From Planctomycetota bacterium (GTDB lineage Bacteria > Planctomycetota > Uabimicrobiia > Uabimicrobiales > Uabimicrobiaceae): a stretch of DNA of 64,000 nt. The stretch is from the NCBI GenBank assembly GCA_029260735.1, contig JAJDCR010000084.1, positions 1 through 64,000 of the forward strand, in the 5' to 3' direction. Each line of letters opens with the position of its first letter. Position 1 is the stretch's first letter. Position numbers and translations under genes: made by a program. Positions 40,729 to 49,391 of the stretch are shown here, one piece after another. The notes under the pieces are model-generated. The model searched no databases, had not been told where the DNA came from, and worked only from the letters and a program-made list of their open reading frames with translations.

Positions 40729-42321
40729 TTATTCGAAAGAATTTTTCCCTGTTGATAAACTAGTTGAGCTTATTAATCCCTTGCTTACCCGTTCCCATCG
40801 GAAGAGAGTAACCTTATCTGTCTGATTGATAAAGTACTCCTCCAAGTAAGGTTCAATTTCTGTTTGCCAAATACTGGGCAAATGAAGATGTAAATCCTTG
40901 TGAAGAAAAAAAGATATCCCTATTTGGTAGTGTGGATCTTGTATCTCTTCGTTAAGACGAACTAGAAGCTCAATGAGTTGATCAACAGGGAAAGCACTTT
41001 TTTTGTGGTAGCATTTTAGGACTTGGTAGCTGGGAAATAAAGGAAAAAAGGCAAAGCGACGCCGCAGAGCATAGTCTACTAAAGCAATTGAGCGATCTGC
41101 CGTATTCATAGTTCCAATCAAGAAAACGTTTTCGGGAATTCGAAAGCGATTTCCACTAGCCAAAATAATCTCTCGTCCTCGATATTCCAAAAGATACATG
41201 AGTTCCCCAAAAACTCTTTCTAAATGACTACGATTGATTTCATCAATAAGCAAAATGCAGTTTCCTTTTAGATTCTCAGATTTTGCACAGAACTCTAGAA
41301 ACCTTCCCGGAACAAGAGGATAAATTATTGTATTCCCTTTGCTTTGAGGGCGAATTCCTTCGATAAAATCCTCGTAGGCGTACATAGGATGAAACTGAAC
41401 AAGGTCAAAAAAACCATCTTCTTGGGAAAGAAGTTGAGCTAATTTTTCCGCAAGAAAGGTTTTTCCTGTTCCCGGAGGCCCATAGATAATAGCTTGCTTT
41501 TTCCGCTTCAAAGCCTCTAACCAGAGAGTCAAAGTTTTTTCTTCAAAACCTGTTTCCCGAGCGCAGTCTTTTAAACTATAGAAGGGCTGAGTTGATGAGG
41601 GAGACTCCAGTAAATCAAGATAGTCGCAGATCTCTTCGATGGGATTTTTTGAGCTGGCTAATAGCACTAAAGGAAAAAGTTTTTCAAAGATCTCTTTTAT
41701 ATGTTGGACAAGATCATTTCCAGACATAGACAAAACGTCTTTTTTACTTAGAATATTTTCGACTTGATGGTGAGTTTTACGAGGATTCTGAAGCCAGCTT
41801 TTCGCTTCCAAAGGATGGGCTTTATGTTTTGATTTTTTTTGGTTTCCTGTTTTACTTGCGATAAAATTAAGTCTCGAATCGGAGAGAGAAGAACCTAGTA
41901 TATATGTTAAAATACGTTTGTGCTCTTGGCTATTTTCGAGAAAACTTTTGCGAATTTTGGAATCCAGAATCCGAAATCCCAAGGATAGAGAGCTGTAGTC
42001 AAGGTATGTATATAGCTGGATAGAGGAAAAATTCTTTTTCCCTTTAGGAGAAATAGAACTATAATAGAAGTCCCAGCTTTCTTTTTCACGTTCTTCGGTA
42101 AGGCGGCAAAATATTCCTTTTTTTGTTTCCATGTAGGCTTCAATGGAAGAGGGAAGAGAGCTGATAACCTGCTGAAATAGCTTTTGAAAAGGTTCTTGGA
42201 CATATTCTCGAAAATCATCACTATGTTCCAAGTAATAATCAAAGCTAAGATTTTCATGAAGTTCTGCAAGGAGATTAAAAGTCTCCTCACTAAAAGGATT
42301 TGAAAGTTGGATATTGACCAT
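40729..42321 (-). CDS. mcrB: McrB-like AAA+ GTPase of a McrBC-type restriction system
   Basis: This is a 530-residue protein. Residues of about 275-500 form an AAA+ motor with Walker A (YGPPGTGKTFLAEKL), Walker B (CILLIDEINRSHLERVFGEL) and the McrB hallmark GTMNTADRSIALVDYALRRRF (a GTP-specific MNTxDRS sequence in the founding member). It should form a ring that moves along DNA and activates McrC. The N-terminal 250 residues (with EEREKESWDFYYSSIS and SSIQLYTYLDYSSLSLGF) do not look like the E. coli McrB methylcytosine-binding domain and I do not recognise them; they presumably set target specificity. McrC follows at once. No methyltransferase gene is near, in line with a modification-dependent (type IV) system. 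Confidence 0.88.
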   Translation of the reverse strand: MVNIQLSNPFSEETFNLLAELHENLSFDYYLEHSDDFREYVQEPFQKLFQQVISSLPSSIEAYMETKKGIFCRLTEEREKESWDFYYSSISPKGKKNFSSIQLYTYLDYSSLSLGFRILDSKIRKSFLENSQEHKRILTYILGSSLSDSRLNFIASKTGNQKKSKHKAHPLEAKSWLQNPRKTHHQVENILSKKDVLSMSGNDLVQHIKEIFEKLFPLVLLASSKNPIEEICDYLDLLESPSSTQPFYSLKDCARETGFEEKTLTLWLEALKRKKQAIIYGPPGTGKTFLAEKLAQLLSQEDGFFDLVQFHPMYAYEDFIEGIRPQSKGNTIIYPLVPGRFLEFCAKSENLKGNCILLIDEINRSHLERVFGELMYLLEYRGREIILASGNRFRIPENVFLIGTMNTADRSIALVDYALRRRFAFFPLFPSYQVLKCYHKKSAFPVDQLIELLVRLNEEIQDPHYQIGISFFLHKDLHLHLPSIWQTEIEPYLEEYFINQTDKVTLFRWERVSKGLISSTSLSTGKNSFE

Positions 42322-42515
42322 ACTTTCCTCTCTTAACTATTTAGGGCAGCCCTAATAGAAATAATTTCAAAATAGGTTCCTGGATCTCAGCCTATCTTAC
42401 TGCAAAAAATGTTTTTATTCGAGTTTTTTTATGAGGGAGCTTAGCGGTTTTACCAGTTTTACGAATACAACCACCATTGGTGAAGTCCTTGAACTCCCTG
42501 AGGAGATTTAATTTT

Positions 42516-42794
42516 ATGCCTCGATACGATTACTTTTGCTCTCATAATCAAAAAACTATAGAGGTTTCTCATTCCTTTAGCGAAAAAATAGAAAATTGGG
42601 GTGAACTTTGCCAGCTCGCGAAGCTTCCTCTTGGGGATACTTTGGCCCAAGCCCCTGTCAATCGTATTATTAGCGGAGGAATTCCAATAAACCCCAATGT
42701 CGGCAAGAATTTTAATGAAGCTCAACACCTTGCGGCATGTGATTCTTCTCAAGCAAAGACCCATCATTGTAGTGGTTCTTCTTGCTGCCACTAG
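42516..42794 (+). CDS. FmdB-like small protein with degenerate zinc ribbon
   Basis: This 92-residue protein has MPRYDYFC at the start and PVNRIISGG near the middle, which are the two framing motifs of FmdB-type zinc ribbons (MPxYxYxC and VxRLISGG). The central CxxC pair expected between them is missing: the region reads ELCQLAKLPLGDT. The C-terminus is Cys/His-rich (THHCSGSSCCH) and might bind a metal. GAGGAG lies about twelve bases before the ATG. It points at the reverse-strand cyclase operon and shares a bidirectional terminator with it. Function is unknown. Confidence 0.75.
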   Translation: MPRYDYFCSHNQKTIEVSHSFSEKIENWGELCQLAKLPLGDTLAQAPVNRIISGGIPINPNVGKNFNEAQHLAACDSSQAKTHHCSGSSCCH

Positions 42795-42835
42795 TTGATG
42801 TTGCCCAAGAAAAGTAACAACTTTTGTCAAATATA

Positions 42836-42870
42836 AAAAGGCGTAATTACAAAGAGTAATTACGCCTTTT
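42836..42870. terminator. Bidirectional terminator between convergent genes
   Basis: AAAAGGCGTAATTAC (42836-42850) pairs perfectly with GTAATTACGCCTTTT (42856-42870) over a five-base loop, with A and T tails on both sides. It lies between the FmdB-like gene and the end of the cyclase operon and can serve both. Confidence 0.88.
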
Positions 42871-42880
42871 GACATTCAAA

Positions 42881-44596
42881 CTACTTTTTACTCAAGCTCC
42901 ATACTCCATCCCAATCTTCTCCGGGAGGAGAAGATTGAAATTTCTTTATTCTCTCTTCATAAATAGCAGAGGGAGCATCGTGAGGATTTATCTCCAAGCA
43001 AGTTTTGAACTGAACGAGGGCGTCTTCCCAATCTTGCTTCCGATATGCGTCTACCCCTTTTCGAAAACACTCTCTTAGCAAGGAAGTCTTTTTGTCGATA
43101 TCTCCTTTTGCTGCTAAGACTTCGAATATTCGAATAGGCTCTTCTTTTCCAACCACCTTTATCAGGTCAATTTCCCGAGATTCAATTGCCGAGGCAGCCA
43201 TTTCCTGAGTACTTTCACTAATAATAATAGGAACTCCATACTGCTTAGCAGTTCCTTTTAGGCGAGAGGAGGTGTTAACTGTGTCTCCTAAAACGGTATA
43301 GGATTTTGATTGCTCAGATCCCATATTGCCCACGACGACAGAACCAGAAGCAATTCCTACATATAGTTTTAGATGAGAGGCTTGGGGCAAAAGCTTTTTG
43401 AACTCTTCTAGTTTGCCAATTTGTTCTAAAGCCGTAAAGCAAGCTAGTTGAGCATGTTCCTCTTCGTTAGTAAAAGGCTCTCCCCAAAAAGCCATAACCA
43501 TCGTGTCAATGAATTTATCAATGACTCCGTGGTGAGTAGACACAGGCTCTGCCATTAAAGTCAAGTATTCATTTGTCCAATGAACGAGTTCCTCAGGAGT
43601 CAATTTCTCTGCCACATCAGAAAAAGAGTCGACATCACCAAAAGAAATGGTCATAACCTGCTTTTCTCCTCCCGTTTTTGGCATAGTATCTGAGCTAACT
43701 AAATTTTCCACCACCCGAGGATCCACATACTTACCAAAGGCCTCTTGGATTTGTTCTTTGATTACCAATTCACTTAACATATGATTAAACGAGTCGACCA
43801 AAGACCCCATTTCGTCAGAGGAGGTACGTTCTAAGTGTACATTCAGGTTTCCGTCTTTCACTTCAGACATGGCACTGCGGATATAGCGAATAGGGCGAAC
43901 CAATTTGGTTGTTAGGGCAGAAGCGAATAATATTCCGACAACTAAAGCCATTAAGGTTACGCTCCAGTTGACTCGCAAAACTTCGTTTTGATGGTTTTTT
44001 GTGAGCTGAGCAGACTCTAGGCGAAATTTTTGTAGCTGTTGACGGATTGTTTCCGTTTTCTCATAGATCGAGTCTTCTTTTTTTCCTATAGAGACAAAGA
44101 AAGTTTTGACTTCTTGTCTTTTGCCTTGACGCCATAAATCGCTTAGCTGAGTAACATCGTTACTGAACTGAAGATAATCTTTGCGGATATTTGTCAGGAG
44201 CGCTTCTATTTTTTCCATTTCTGCTTTGTTTTTTTCGTTTTGTCTATCATGAGCAGCTTTATGAACTAAGTCAATTGTTGTACTTAGCTCTTCATAAATT
44301 TCTTCGCGGCGCTGAGTTACCTGTTCATTTTCATATTTTATACGTTTCTCATCAAGAGGTTTTGTTGACAAAAGCCGAATTTTTCGGCTAAGGTGGACTT
44401 TTTGCTCTAAAATGTGAATGTCCACTAAAGCCACTGTGTCAGCGATGGGAATGATATACTCTGTCAGATTCACCATCTCATTTTTTACTTGGTTGAGTTT
44501 CGAATACGAAAAAGAAGCAATGGCGATAAGCAATAGTAACATACTAAGAGCAAGACCAAAGATTTTTACGCCCAAGGGGATGCTGAGTTTTTTCAT
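42881..44596 (-). CDS. Membrane class III nucleotide cyclase, C2-like half (lacks second metal Asp)
   Basis: This 571-residue protein has one membrane helix at about 8-28, a periplasmic four-helix sensor of about 160 residues, a second helix near 205-225, a HAMP linker (LVRPIRYIRSAMSEVKDGNL), a class III cyclase domain (about 305-500) and a C-terminal TPR-like helix pair ending in PPGEDWDGVW. In the cyclase domain the first metal Asp is kept (Asp321, SFGDV), but the second is replaced: KFIDTMVMAFWG has Thr365 where family members have Asp in KFIGDAVMAFWG. The purine-binding Asp438 and the transition-state Asn441 and Arg445 (LGDTVNTSSRL) are all kept. That is the pattern of the C2 half of mammalian adenylyl cyclase. 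It follows the partner gene by 36 bases. Confidence 0.9.
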   Translation of the reverse strand: MKKLSIPLGVKIFGLALSMLLLLIAIASFSYSKLNQVKNEMVNLTEYIIPIADTVALVDIHILEQKVHLSRKIRLLSTKPLDEKRIKYENEQVTQRREEIYEELSTTIDLVHKAAHDRQNEKNKAEMEKIEALLTNIRKDYLQFSNDVTQLSDLWRQGKRQEVKTFFVSIGKKEDSIYEKTETIRQQLQKFRLESAQLTKNHQNEVLRVNWSVTLMALVVGILFASALTTKLVRPIRYIRSAMSEVKDGNLNVHLERTSSDEMGSLVDSFNHMLSELVIKEQIQEAFGKYVDPRVVENLVSSDTMPKTGGEKQVMTISFGDVDSFSDVAEKLTPEELVHWTNEYLTLMAEPVSTHHGVIDKFIDTMVMAFWGEPFTNEEEHAQLACFTALEQIGKLEEFKKLLPQASHLKLYVGIASGSVVVGNMGSEQSKSYTVLGDTVNTSSRLKGTAKQYGVPIIISESTQEMAASAIESREIDLIKVVGKEEPIRIFEVLAAKGDIDKKTSLLRECFRKGVDAYRKQDWEDALVQFKTCLEINPHDAPSAIYEERIKKFQSSPPGEDWDGVWSLSKK

Positions 44597-44632
44597 AGAG
44601 GTTTTCCTTTTACTTCTATCTTTTGATCTTTC

Positions 44633-46366
44633 CTAAGTCCAAGTTCCATCCCAATTATCTCCGGGAGGACTGTTTTGTAAATGTTGTAGTCGCTCTAAGT
44701 ACAGCTTTGCCGGTTTATCATCGGTTTTTAATCTTAAACAGGTTTGAAAATGCTCTTGGGCTTTTTGCCAAGACTGTTTAAGATACTCTTCTAGGCCTGC
44801 CTCAAAAATATCCCGCATTTCTTTTTCAGTAGAGCTAAGCTCTCCCTTGTGGCATAGTAGTTCAAAAATTTCTATGGGTTCTTCTTTTTCTTTTACTCGA
44901 AGAAAATCTATTTTTCGTGTTTCCATTGTATCTTGAGTAAGGCGTTGGGTTTCTTGTGAAATTAGGATTTGAGTTCCATACTTCTTAGAAGAGCTCTCCA
45001 TCTCTTCAGCAACTTGAGAAGTCTTTCCGATAATAGTATAAGACTTCGTTTTTTTAGACCCGACATTACCCATTACCACTTCGCCTGTGGCCAAACCTAC
45101 TCTAATAGCAAGATTAGGTAATCCCTTACGAAACCCCATGATGTCAGGTAGCCGACGTCTTAGTTTTTCGAGTTGAATAAATTGTTCCAGGGCAGCACTG
45201 CAAGCGAAGTTAGCGTGTTCTTCCGCGGTAACAAAAGGAGGACCCCAAAAAGCGACAACAGCATCACCAATGAATTTGTCAATGACTCCGTGATAACGAA
45301 TAATGGGTTCGGAAGCGAGAGTCAAATATTGGTTAATCAGATTTACTAAGCCTTCAGGAGTTAACATTTCACTGATGGCACTAAATCCAGCGACATCGGA
45401 GAAAAATACAGTTACGGTTTGTTTTTCTCCTTTGTCTGTTATGTTCTTTGATTGAAGAAGGAGGCTATCGACAATTCGGGGGTCAACGAACTGCCCAAAA
45501 GTGGCTTTGATTCTCTCTTTTTTTCTGATTTCATGAACCATACTATTGAAAATATCAGCTAAATCTCCAATTTCATCTTGAGAGCGAATATCTACTTTAG
45601 CATCTAAATTACCCTGTTCCAATGATCGGGTTTTGCTAAGAAGATCTTTCAGAGGACGAACCAAATTTTTCGTTAAAGCGAGGGAAAAAAGTAGCCCAAT
45701 AGCAATAGCAACCATAACTAAAATTCTGCTAAAATGAAGCACTTCTCGCTCATGTTCTTCGACAAGACGAGATGATCTTTGGGTAAAATTTTCGATCAGA
45801 ATAAGCAAAGAAATCATATAAGAATCTATTAGGTCTTCTTCTTTATCGAGTTGTTTTTGCAAAAATTTAAACTCGGAAGTGTCCTTTGTTTCCGAAATTG
45901 AGGCCATAACCTCTAGAGCTTGCTTGTGCAAACGGGAATGGTCTTGTTCAATGCTTTTAAGCTTAGAGCGTATGTCGACAAAATCGATTAAACTATGCTT
46001 GGTTTCTGTTTTTTCAATGGCTTGATCAAAGAGTTGAGTTGCTAGGGCAATGTTTTTTTCTACTTGGCGACCGTGTTCCTTAAATTTTTCTTGCTCTTTC
46101 TTGAGTTTTTCTAGATTTAAAGATCGGGATTTAATAATTCTCCATACTTGCTCCAAAACGAGCTCTTGCTGAAGAGTATGAATATCTATTTTTGTGATAA
46201 ATTCTTCTAGTGGTATTAAATAGTCACTAACGGCAGTCAGTTCATGAGAAACCTTCGTTGCTCGATCACTTGTAATGTAGCTCAAAGTTATTAGTAAAAC
46301 GAGCATGCTAATTGCAATTCCAAAAATTTTAAAACCTATCGGAACTTTTTTTGTCCATTTTATCAT
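44633..46366 (-). CDS. Membrane class III nucleotide cyclase, C1-like half (lacks Asn/Arg)
   Basis: This 577-residue paralogue of the gene after it has the same layout: helix (about 10-30, IGFKIFGIAISMLVLLITLS), periplasmic helical sensor, second helix, HAMP (LVRPLKDLLSKTRSLEQGNL), cyclase domain and C-terminal TPR-like end with PPGDNWDGTW. The ATG at 46366 is chosen because it aligns with the start of the paralogue; an upstream in-frame ATG adds 32 residues. Both metal ligands are present (Asp324 in FFSDVAGF and Asp368 in KFIGDAVVAFWG). In contrast, IGKTSQVAEEME replaces the usual IGDTVNxAxRLE, so the purine Asp is Lys448, the Asn is Gln451 and the Arg is Glu455. On its own it should not be able to cyclise ATP. 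It is complementary to its neighbour, which suggests a heterodimer. Confidence 0.9.
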   Translation of the reverse strand: MIKWTKKVPIGFKIFGIAISMLVLLITLSYITSDRATKVSHELTAVSDYLIPLEEFITKIDIHTLQQELVLEQVWRIIKSRSLNLEKLKKEQEKFKEHGRQVEKNIALATQLFDQAIEKTETKHSLIDFVDIRSKLKSIEQDHSRLHKQALEVMASISETKDTSEFKFLQKQLDKEEDLIDSYMISLLILIENFTQRSSRLVEEHEREVLHFSRILVMVAIAIGLLFSLALTKNLVRPLKDLLSKTRSLEQGNLDAKVDIRSQDEIGDLADIFNSMVHEIRKKERIKATFGQFVDPRIVDSLLLQSKNITDKGEKQTVTVFFSDVAGFSAISEMLTPEGLVNLINQYLTLASEPIIRYHGVIDKFIGDAVVAFWGPPFVTAEEHANFACSAALEQFIQLEKLRRRLPDIMGFRKGLPNLAIRVGLATGEVVMGNVGSKKTKSYTIIGKTSQVAEEMESSSKKYGTQILISQETQRLTQDTMETRKIDFLRVKEKEEPIEIFELLCHKGELSSTEKEMRDIFEAGLEEYLKQSWQKAQEHFQTCLRLKTDDKPAKLYLERLQHLQNSPPGDNWDGTWT

Positions 46367-46707
46367 AAATACAAGCACTCCAAGATGTAAATGTCTTTTA
46401 AGCCACAGAGAAAGAAATACGTGATATTTTTTTTCTAAATACCTAGCAAAGCTAAAAAACATTAACTACGCTACGCAAAGACACAAAAATTGTCAAGCTT
46501 ATTTCCTTAATAACTCTCTTTACTCAAACTGTTCTTTTTTCTTTCCCTATTCCCTTTTTCTCTTTCCCTCATCTCTCTTTTTGGGTATAATCTTCCGAAC
46601 ACAGAAAGAAAAAACCTAAACTTTTTTTTACCAAATAGGTTTACTGTATTACAAGGGTTTTTTTATCAACCCCTTTTATCTGAACTTCTGTTTTTTAGAG
46701 GAATACA
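46367..46707. other. Divergent promoter region between cyclase operon and mtaB
   Basis: The gap is AT-rich with pyrimidine runs (for example CTTTCCCTATTCCCTTTTTC). It holds the candidate cyclase promoter at 46468-46496 and must also contain the mtaB promoter, which I could not place with confidence. No other structure is seen. Confidence 0.5.
46468..46496 (-). promoter_or_regulatory. Candidate promoter of the cyclase operon
   Basis: On the reverse strand a perfect TTGACA (46496-46491) is followed after 17 bases by TAGCGT (46473-46468), a weak -10 box. The leader to the ATG at 46366 would be about 95 bases. A weak -10 box suggests dependence on an activator, but that is speculation. Confidence 0.42.
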
Positions 46708-48018
46708 TTGACTAGTTCAATTTTAAAAGCATCTTTTTATACTTTTGGTTGCCGCCTTAACCAAGCTGAAACAGCTTTAATCAGTAGTAAATTTCGCAGT
46801 GATGGATACGACATTGTCCCGATTGAAGAAAAAACGGACGTTTGTGTAATTAATTCTTGCACTGTGACAGAACAAGCTGATGCTAAGTGCCGCCAACTTA
46901 TTCGAAAAATTCTGCGCAATAACCCAGATGCTTATGTGGCAGTGGTAGGGTGCTATTCCCAAACGGGTTGGCAGAGTCTACAAAAAATAGACGGAATTGA
47001 TTTGATTGTAGGAACGGCAGAAAAACTAAACGTTTTAGAGCACATTGGGGGAGACCCCGTTAAGGGAGTGGAAACACGCTTAGTTCGACCTTCTATCCTG
47101 AAAACTCCTTTTACGATAGAGGCCGATAGTACCAATATCCCCACAACCAGAGCCAACTTAAAAATCCAAGACGGCTGTAATTTTATGTGTAGCTTTTGCA
47201 TCATTCCCTTTGCCCGAGGTCGTGCTCGAAGCCGTGCTTTCTGGGACATTCAGAGAGAGGCAATAAGCTTAGTCGAATCGGGCTACCAAGAGCTGGTTAT
47301 CACAGGGGTGAATATAGGAACTTATGAATACGAAGGCCAAAGTTTTCTCGACGTTATCAAAATGCTCCTTTCCATTGAGGGATTAAAAAGATTACGAATT
47401 AGCAGCATTGAACCAACAACCATTCCCGTAGAGCTAATCGATATAATGGCAGAGTCAGAAGTTCTTTGTTCTCATTTTCACATTCCTTTGCAAAGCGGCT
47501 CAGACAAAATTTTAGAAAAAATGAAGCGACTTTACAACCAGAGCAAATACCTCGAGTTTCTTGATTTGGCTCGGGCCAAAATACCAGATTTACTTCTAGC
47601 CACAGATATAATTGTGGGTTTTCCCGGAGAAGAAGAAGAGGATTTTGCAGAGAGTTGTCGAATATTGGAAGATTATATGGCCTATGCCCATGTCTTTCCC
47701 TACTCTGAGCGCCAAGGAACAGCTTCTCAAAGATTAGTCGAAAAATCAGATAGCCAAATTAAGAAAAAGCGCAGTAAACGCTTGCAGGAAATTTCTCAAG
47801 AAAAAAAGCAAGAGTTTTACCAACGATTTATTGGAAAAACAGTTCGGGTTCTAACAGAAGAAAAAGATCGTTCAGGACGCTGGGTTGGATTTTCCGATAA
47901 TTATATTAAAGTTGCTATTGCAGATAATTCTCTATCTGCAAATCAATTGATTAAGGTGCAAATAGAGTCGGTTGAAAAAAATATGGCAATCGGCTCAGTT
48001 GCACTAGAGGAAAAATGA
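46708..48018 (+). CDS. mtaB: tRNA t6A37 methylthiotransferase MtaB
   Basis: This 436-residue radical SAM enzyme adds a methylthio group to t6A at position 37 of tRNAs reading ANN codons, giving ms2t6A. It starts with TTG at 46708, preceded by AGAGGA; no ATG in frame lies before the conserved TFGCRLNQAET. The N-terminal cluster-binding Cys residues (GCRLN, NSCTVTE, VGCYSQ) and the radical SAM motif CNFMCSFCIIP are present, and the C-terminal part fits a TRAM domain. CRLN in place of the CQMN of MiaB separates the two types. The miaB gene follows after only three bases, an unusual back-to-back pairing of the two methylthiotransferases. Confidence 0.92.
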   Translation: MTSSILKASFYTFGCRLNQAETALISSKFRSDGYDIVPIEEKTDVCVINSCTVTEQADAKCRQLIRKILRNNPDAYVAVVGCYSQTGWQSLQKIDGIDLIVGTAEKLNVLEHIGGDPVKGVETRLVRPSILKTPFTIEADSTNIPTTRANLKIQDGCNFMCSFCIIPFARGRARSRAFWDIQREAISLVESGYQELVITGVNIGTYEYEGQSFLDVIKMLLSIEGLKRLRISSIEPTTIPVELIDIMAESEVLCSHFHIPLQSGSDKILEKMKRLYNQSKYLEFLDLARAKIPDLLLATDIIVGFPGEEEEDFAESCRILEDYMAYAHVFPYSERQGTASQRLVEKSDSQIKKKRSKRLQEISQEKKQEFYQRFIGKTVRVLTEEKDRSGRWVGFSDNYIKVAIADNSLSANQLIKVQIESVEKNMAIGSVALEEK

Positions 48019-48021
48019 GTT

Positions 48022-49380
48022 ATGAAAACGTATATTGAAACTTACGGTTGTCAAATGAATGAATATGATTCTGAAATCATTCGCACTGTTTTACGAGACA
48101 ACAAATACGAAATTTTGGATCAAATTGATGGAGCCGAAGTTGTGCTTCTCAATACCTGTGCTATTCGTGAAAATGCTCATCAAAAAATATTTCACCGCTT
48201 GAACCACTTACGAGCACTTAAGAAAAAAGGTAGCGTAAAAGTTATCGGAGTTTTGGGCTGTATGGCTCAAAGTCTCCGCAAAGATTTAGCAGAATTTTCT
48301 CCTGTTGTAGATGTTGTAGCAGGACCAGATAGCTATAAGCGTCTTCCGAGTTTATTGAACTCTGCTCGTGAAACTGGCTCAAAAGGTTTTGATTTCTCTC
48401 TTTCTGAGTGGGAAACTTACTCAGATATTTCTCCTAAAAGAGAGGTCGGAACAAATGCCTGGATTGCCATTATGAGAGGTTGTGATAACTTTTGCACCTT
48501 CTGCGTTGTCCCTTACACTAGGGGTAGAGAAAGAAGCCGTTCTCCCGAAAGCATTGTTAGTGAAACCGAACGAGTGGTTTCTGAGGGATTTCGCCAAGTG
48601 ACTCTTCTCGGACAAAACGTTAATTCATACAAGTATGAAGACTATGACTTTGCTGATTTGATGAAAATGGTCGGAGACGTCCCTGGACTTCGTCGAGTGC
48701 GTTTCACTTCCCCTCATCCCAAGGATTTTCCTCGAAAGCTTTTACATCTTATCGCAGACCATCCGAAGCTCTGCAAGCAAATTCATATGCCTTTACAAGC
48801 CGGTAGCGATACCGTCCTTGAAAGAATGAACCGAACTTACACCAAGCAAGAATTTTATGATTTGGTCGATGACATTCGAGATATTCTTCCAGGAGTTTCT
48901 TTGACAACAGATATCATTTGTGGATTCAGTGGAGAGAGTGACAAGGATTTTGAAGATACCGTGGAAGTTGTCGAGCGTGTACGTTTTGATTCCGCGTTTA
49001 TTTTCAAATACAGCGAACGCAAAAATACAATTGCCTCTCGCAAACATCCCGATGACGTCCCAGAAGAAAAGAAAACGGAAAGAACGGTTCGCCTCAACGA
49101 TATCCAAAGACGTATCTCTTTAGAGAGAAATGAAGAGGAAATTGGTAAGACTTTTGAAGTCATGATCGAGCAACCGAGCAAAAAGAACCCGGATGAATGG
49201 ATGGGGCGCAATGATCAAAACAAAGGCGTAGTTTTCCATGCTCCTCAATATAAAATCGGGGATATCGTTCGCGTTAAGATAACCAAAGCAGGAACGAACA
49301 CCTTGATAGGAGATCTCGCTGAGGGAAGTGCCTCTCCAGAGCTTTGCCGGGTGAGTTACAACGACCAATTGTTTCAGTAG
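48022..49380 (+). CDS. miaB: tRNA i6A37 methylthiotransferase MiaB
   Basis: This 452-residue radical SAM enzyme converts i6A37 to ms2i6A37 in tRNAs reading UNN codons. It has the N-terminal UPF0004 domain with Cys in YGCQMNEYDS, LNTCAIRENA and LGCMAQ, the SAM motif CDNFCTFCVVPYTRGRERSR, and a C-terminal TRAM domain. Length is normal (about 440-475). The gene starts three bases after mtaB and ends 11 bases before the hydrolase gene, so all are likely co-transcribed. The MiaA enzyme that supplies its substrate is not in the window. Confidence 0.95.
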   Translation: MKTYIETYGCQMNEYDSEIIRTVLRDNKYEILDQIDGAEVVLLNTCAIRENAHQKIFHRLNHLRALKKKGSVKVIGVLGCMAQSLRKDLAEFSPVVDVVAGPDSYKRLPSLLNSARETGSKGFDFSLSEWETYSDISPKREVGTNAWIAIMRGCDNFCTFCVVPYTRGRERSRSPESIVSETERVVSEGFRQVTLLGQNVNSYKYEDYDFADLMKMVGDVPGLRRVRFTSPHPKDFPRKLLHLIADHPKLCKQIHMPLQAGSDTVLERMNRTYTKQEFYDLVDDIRDILPGVSLTTDIICGFSGESDKDFEDTVEVVERVRFDSAFIFKYSERKNTIASRKHPDDVPEEKKTERTVRLNDIQRRISLERNEEEIGKTFEVMIEQPSKKNPDEWMGRNDQNKGVVFHAPQYKIGDIVRVKITKAGTNTLIGDLAEGSASPELCRVSYNDQLFQ

Positions 49381-49391
49381 TTAGGGCAAAG

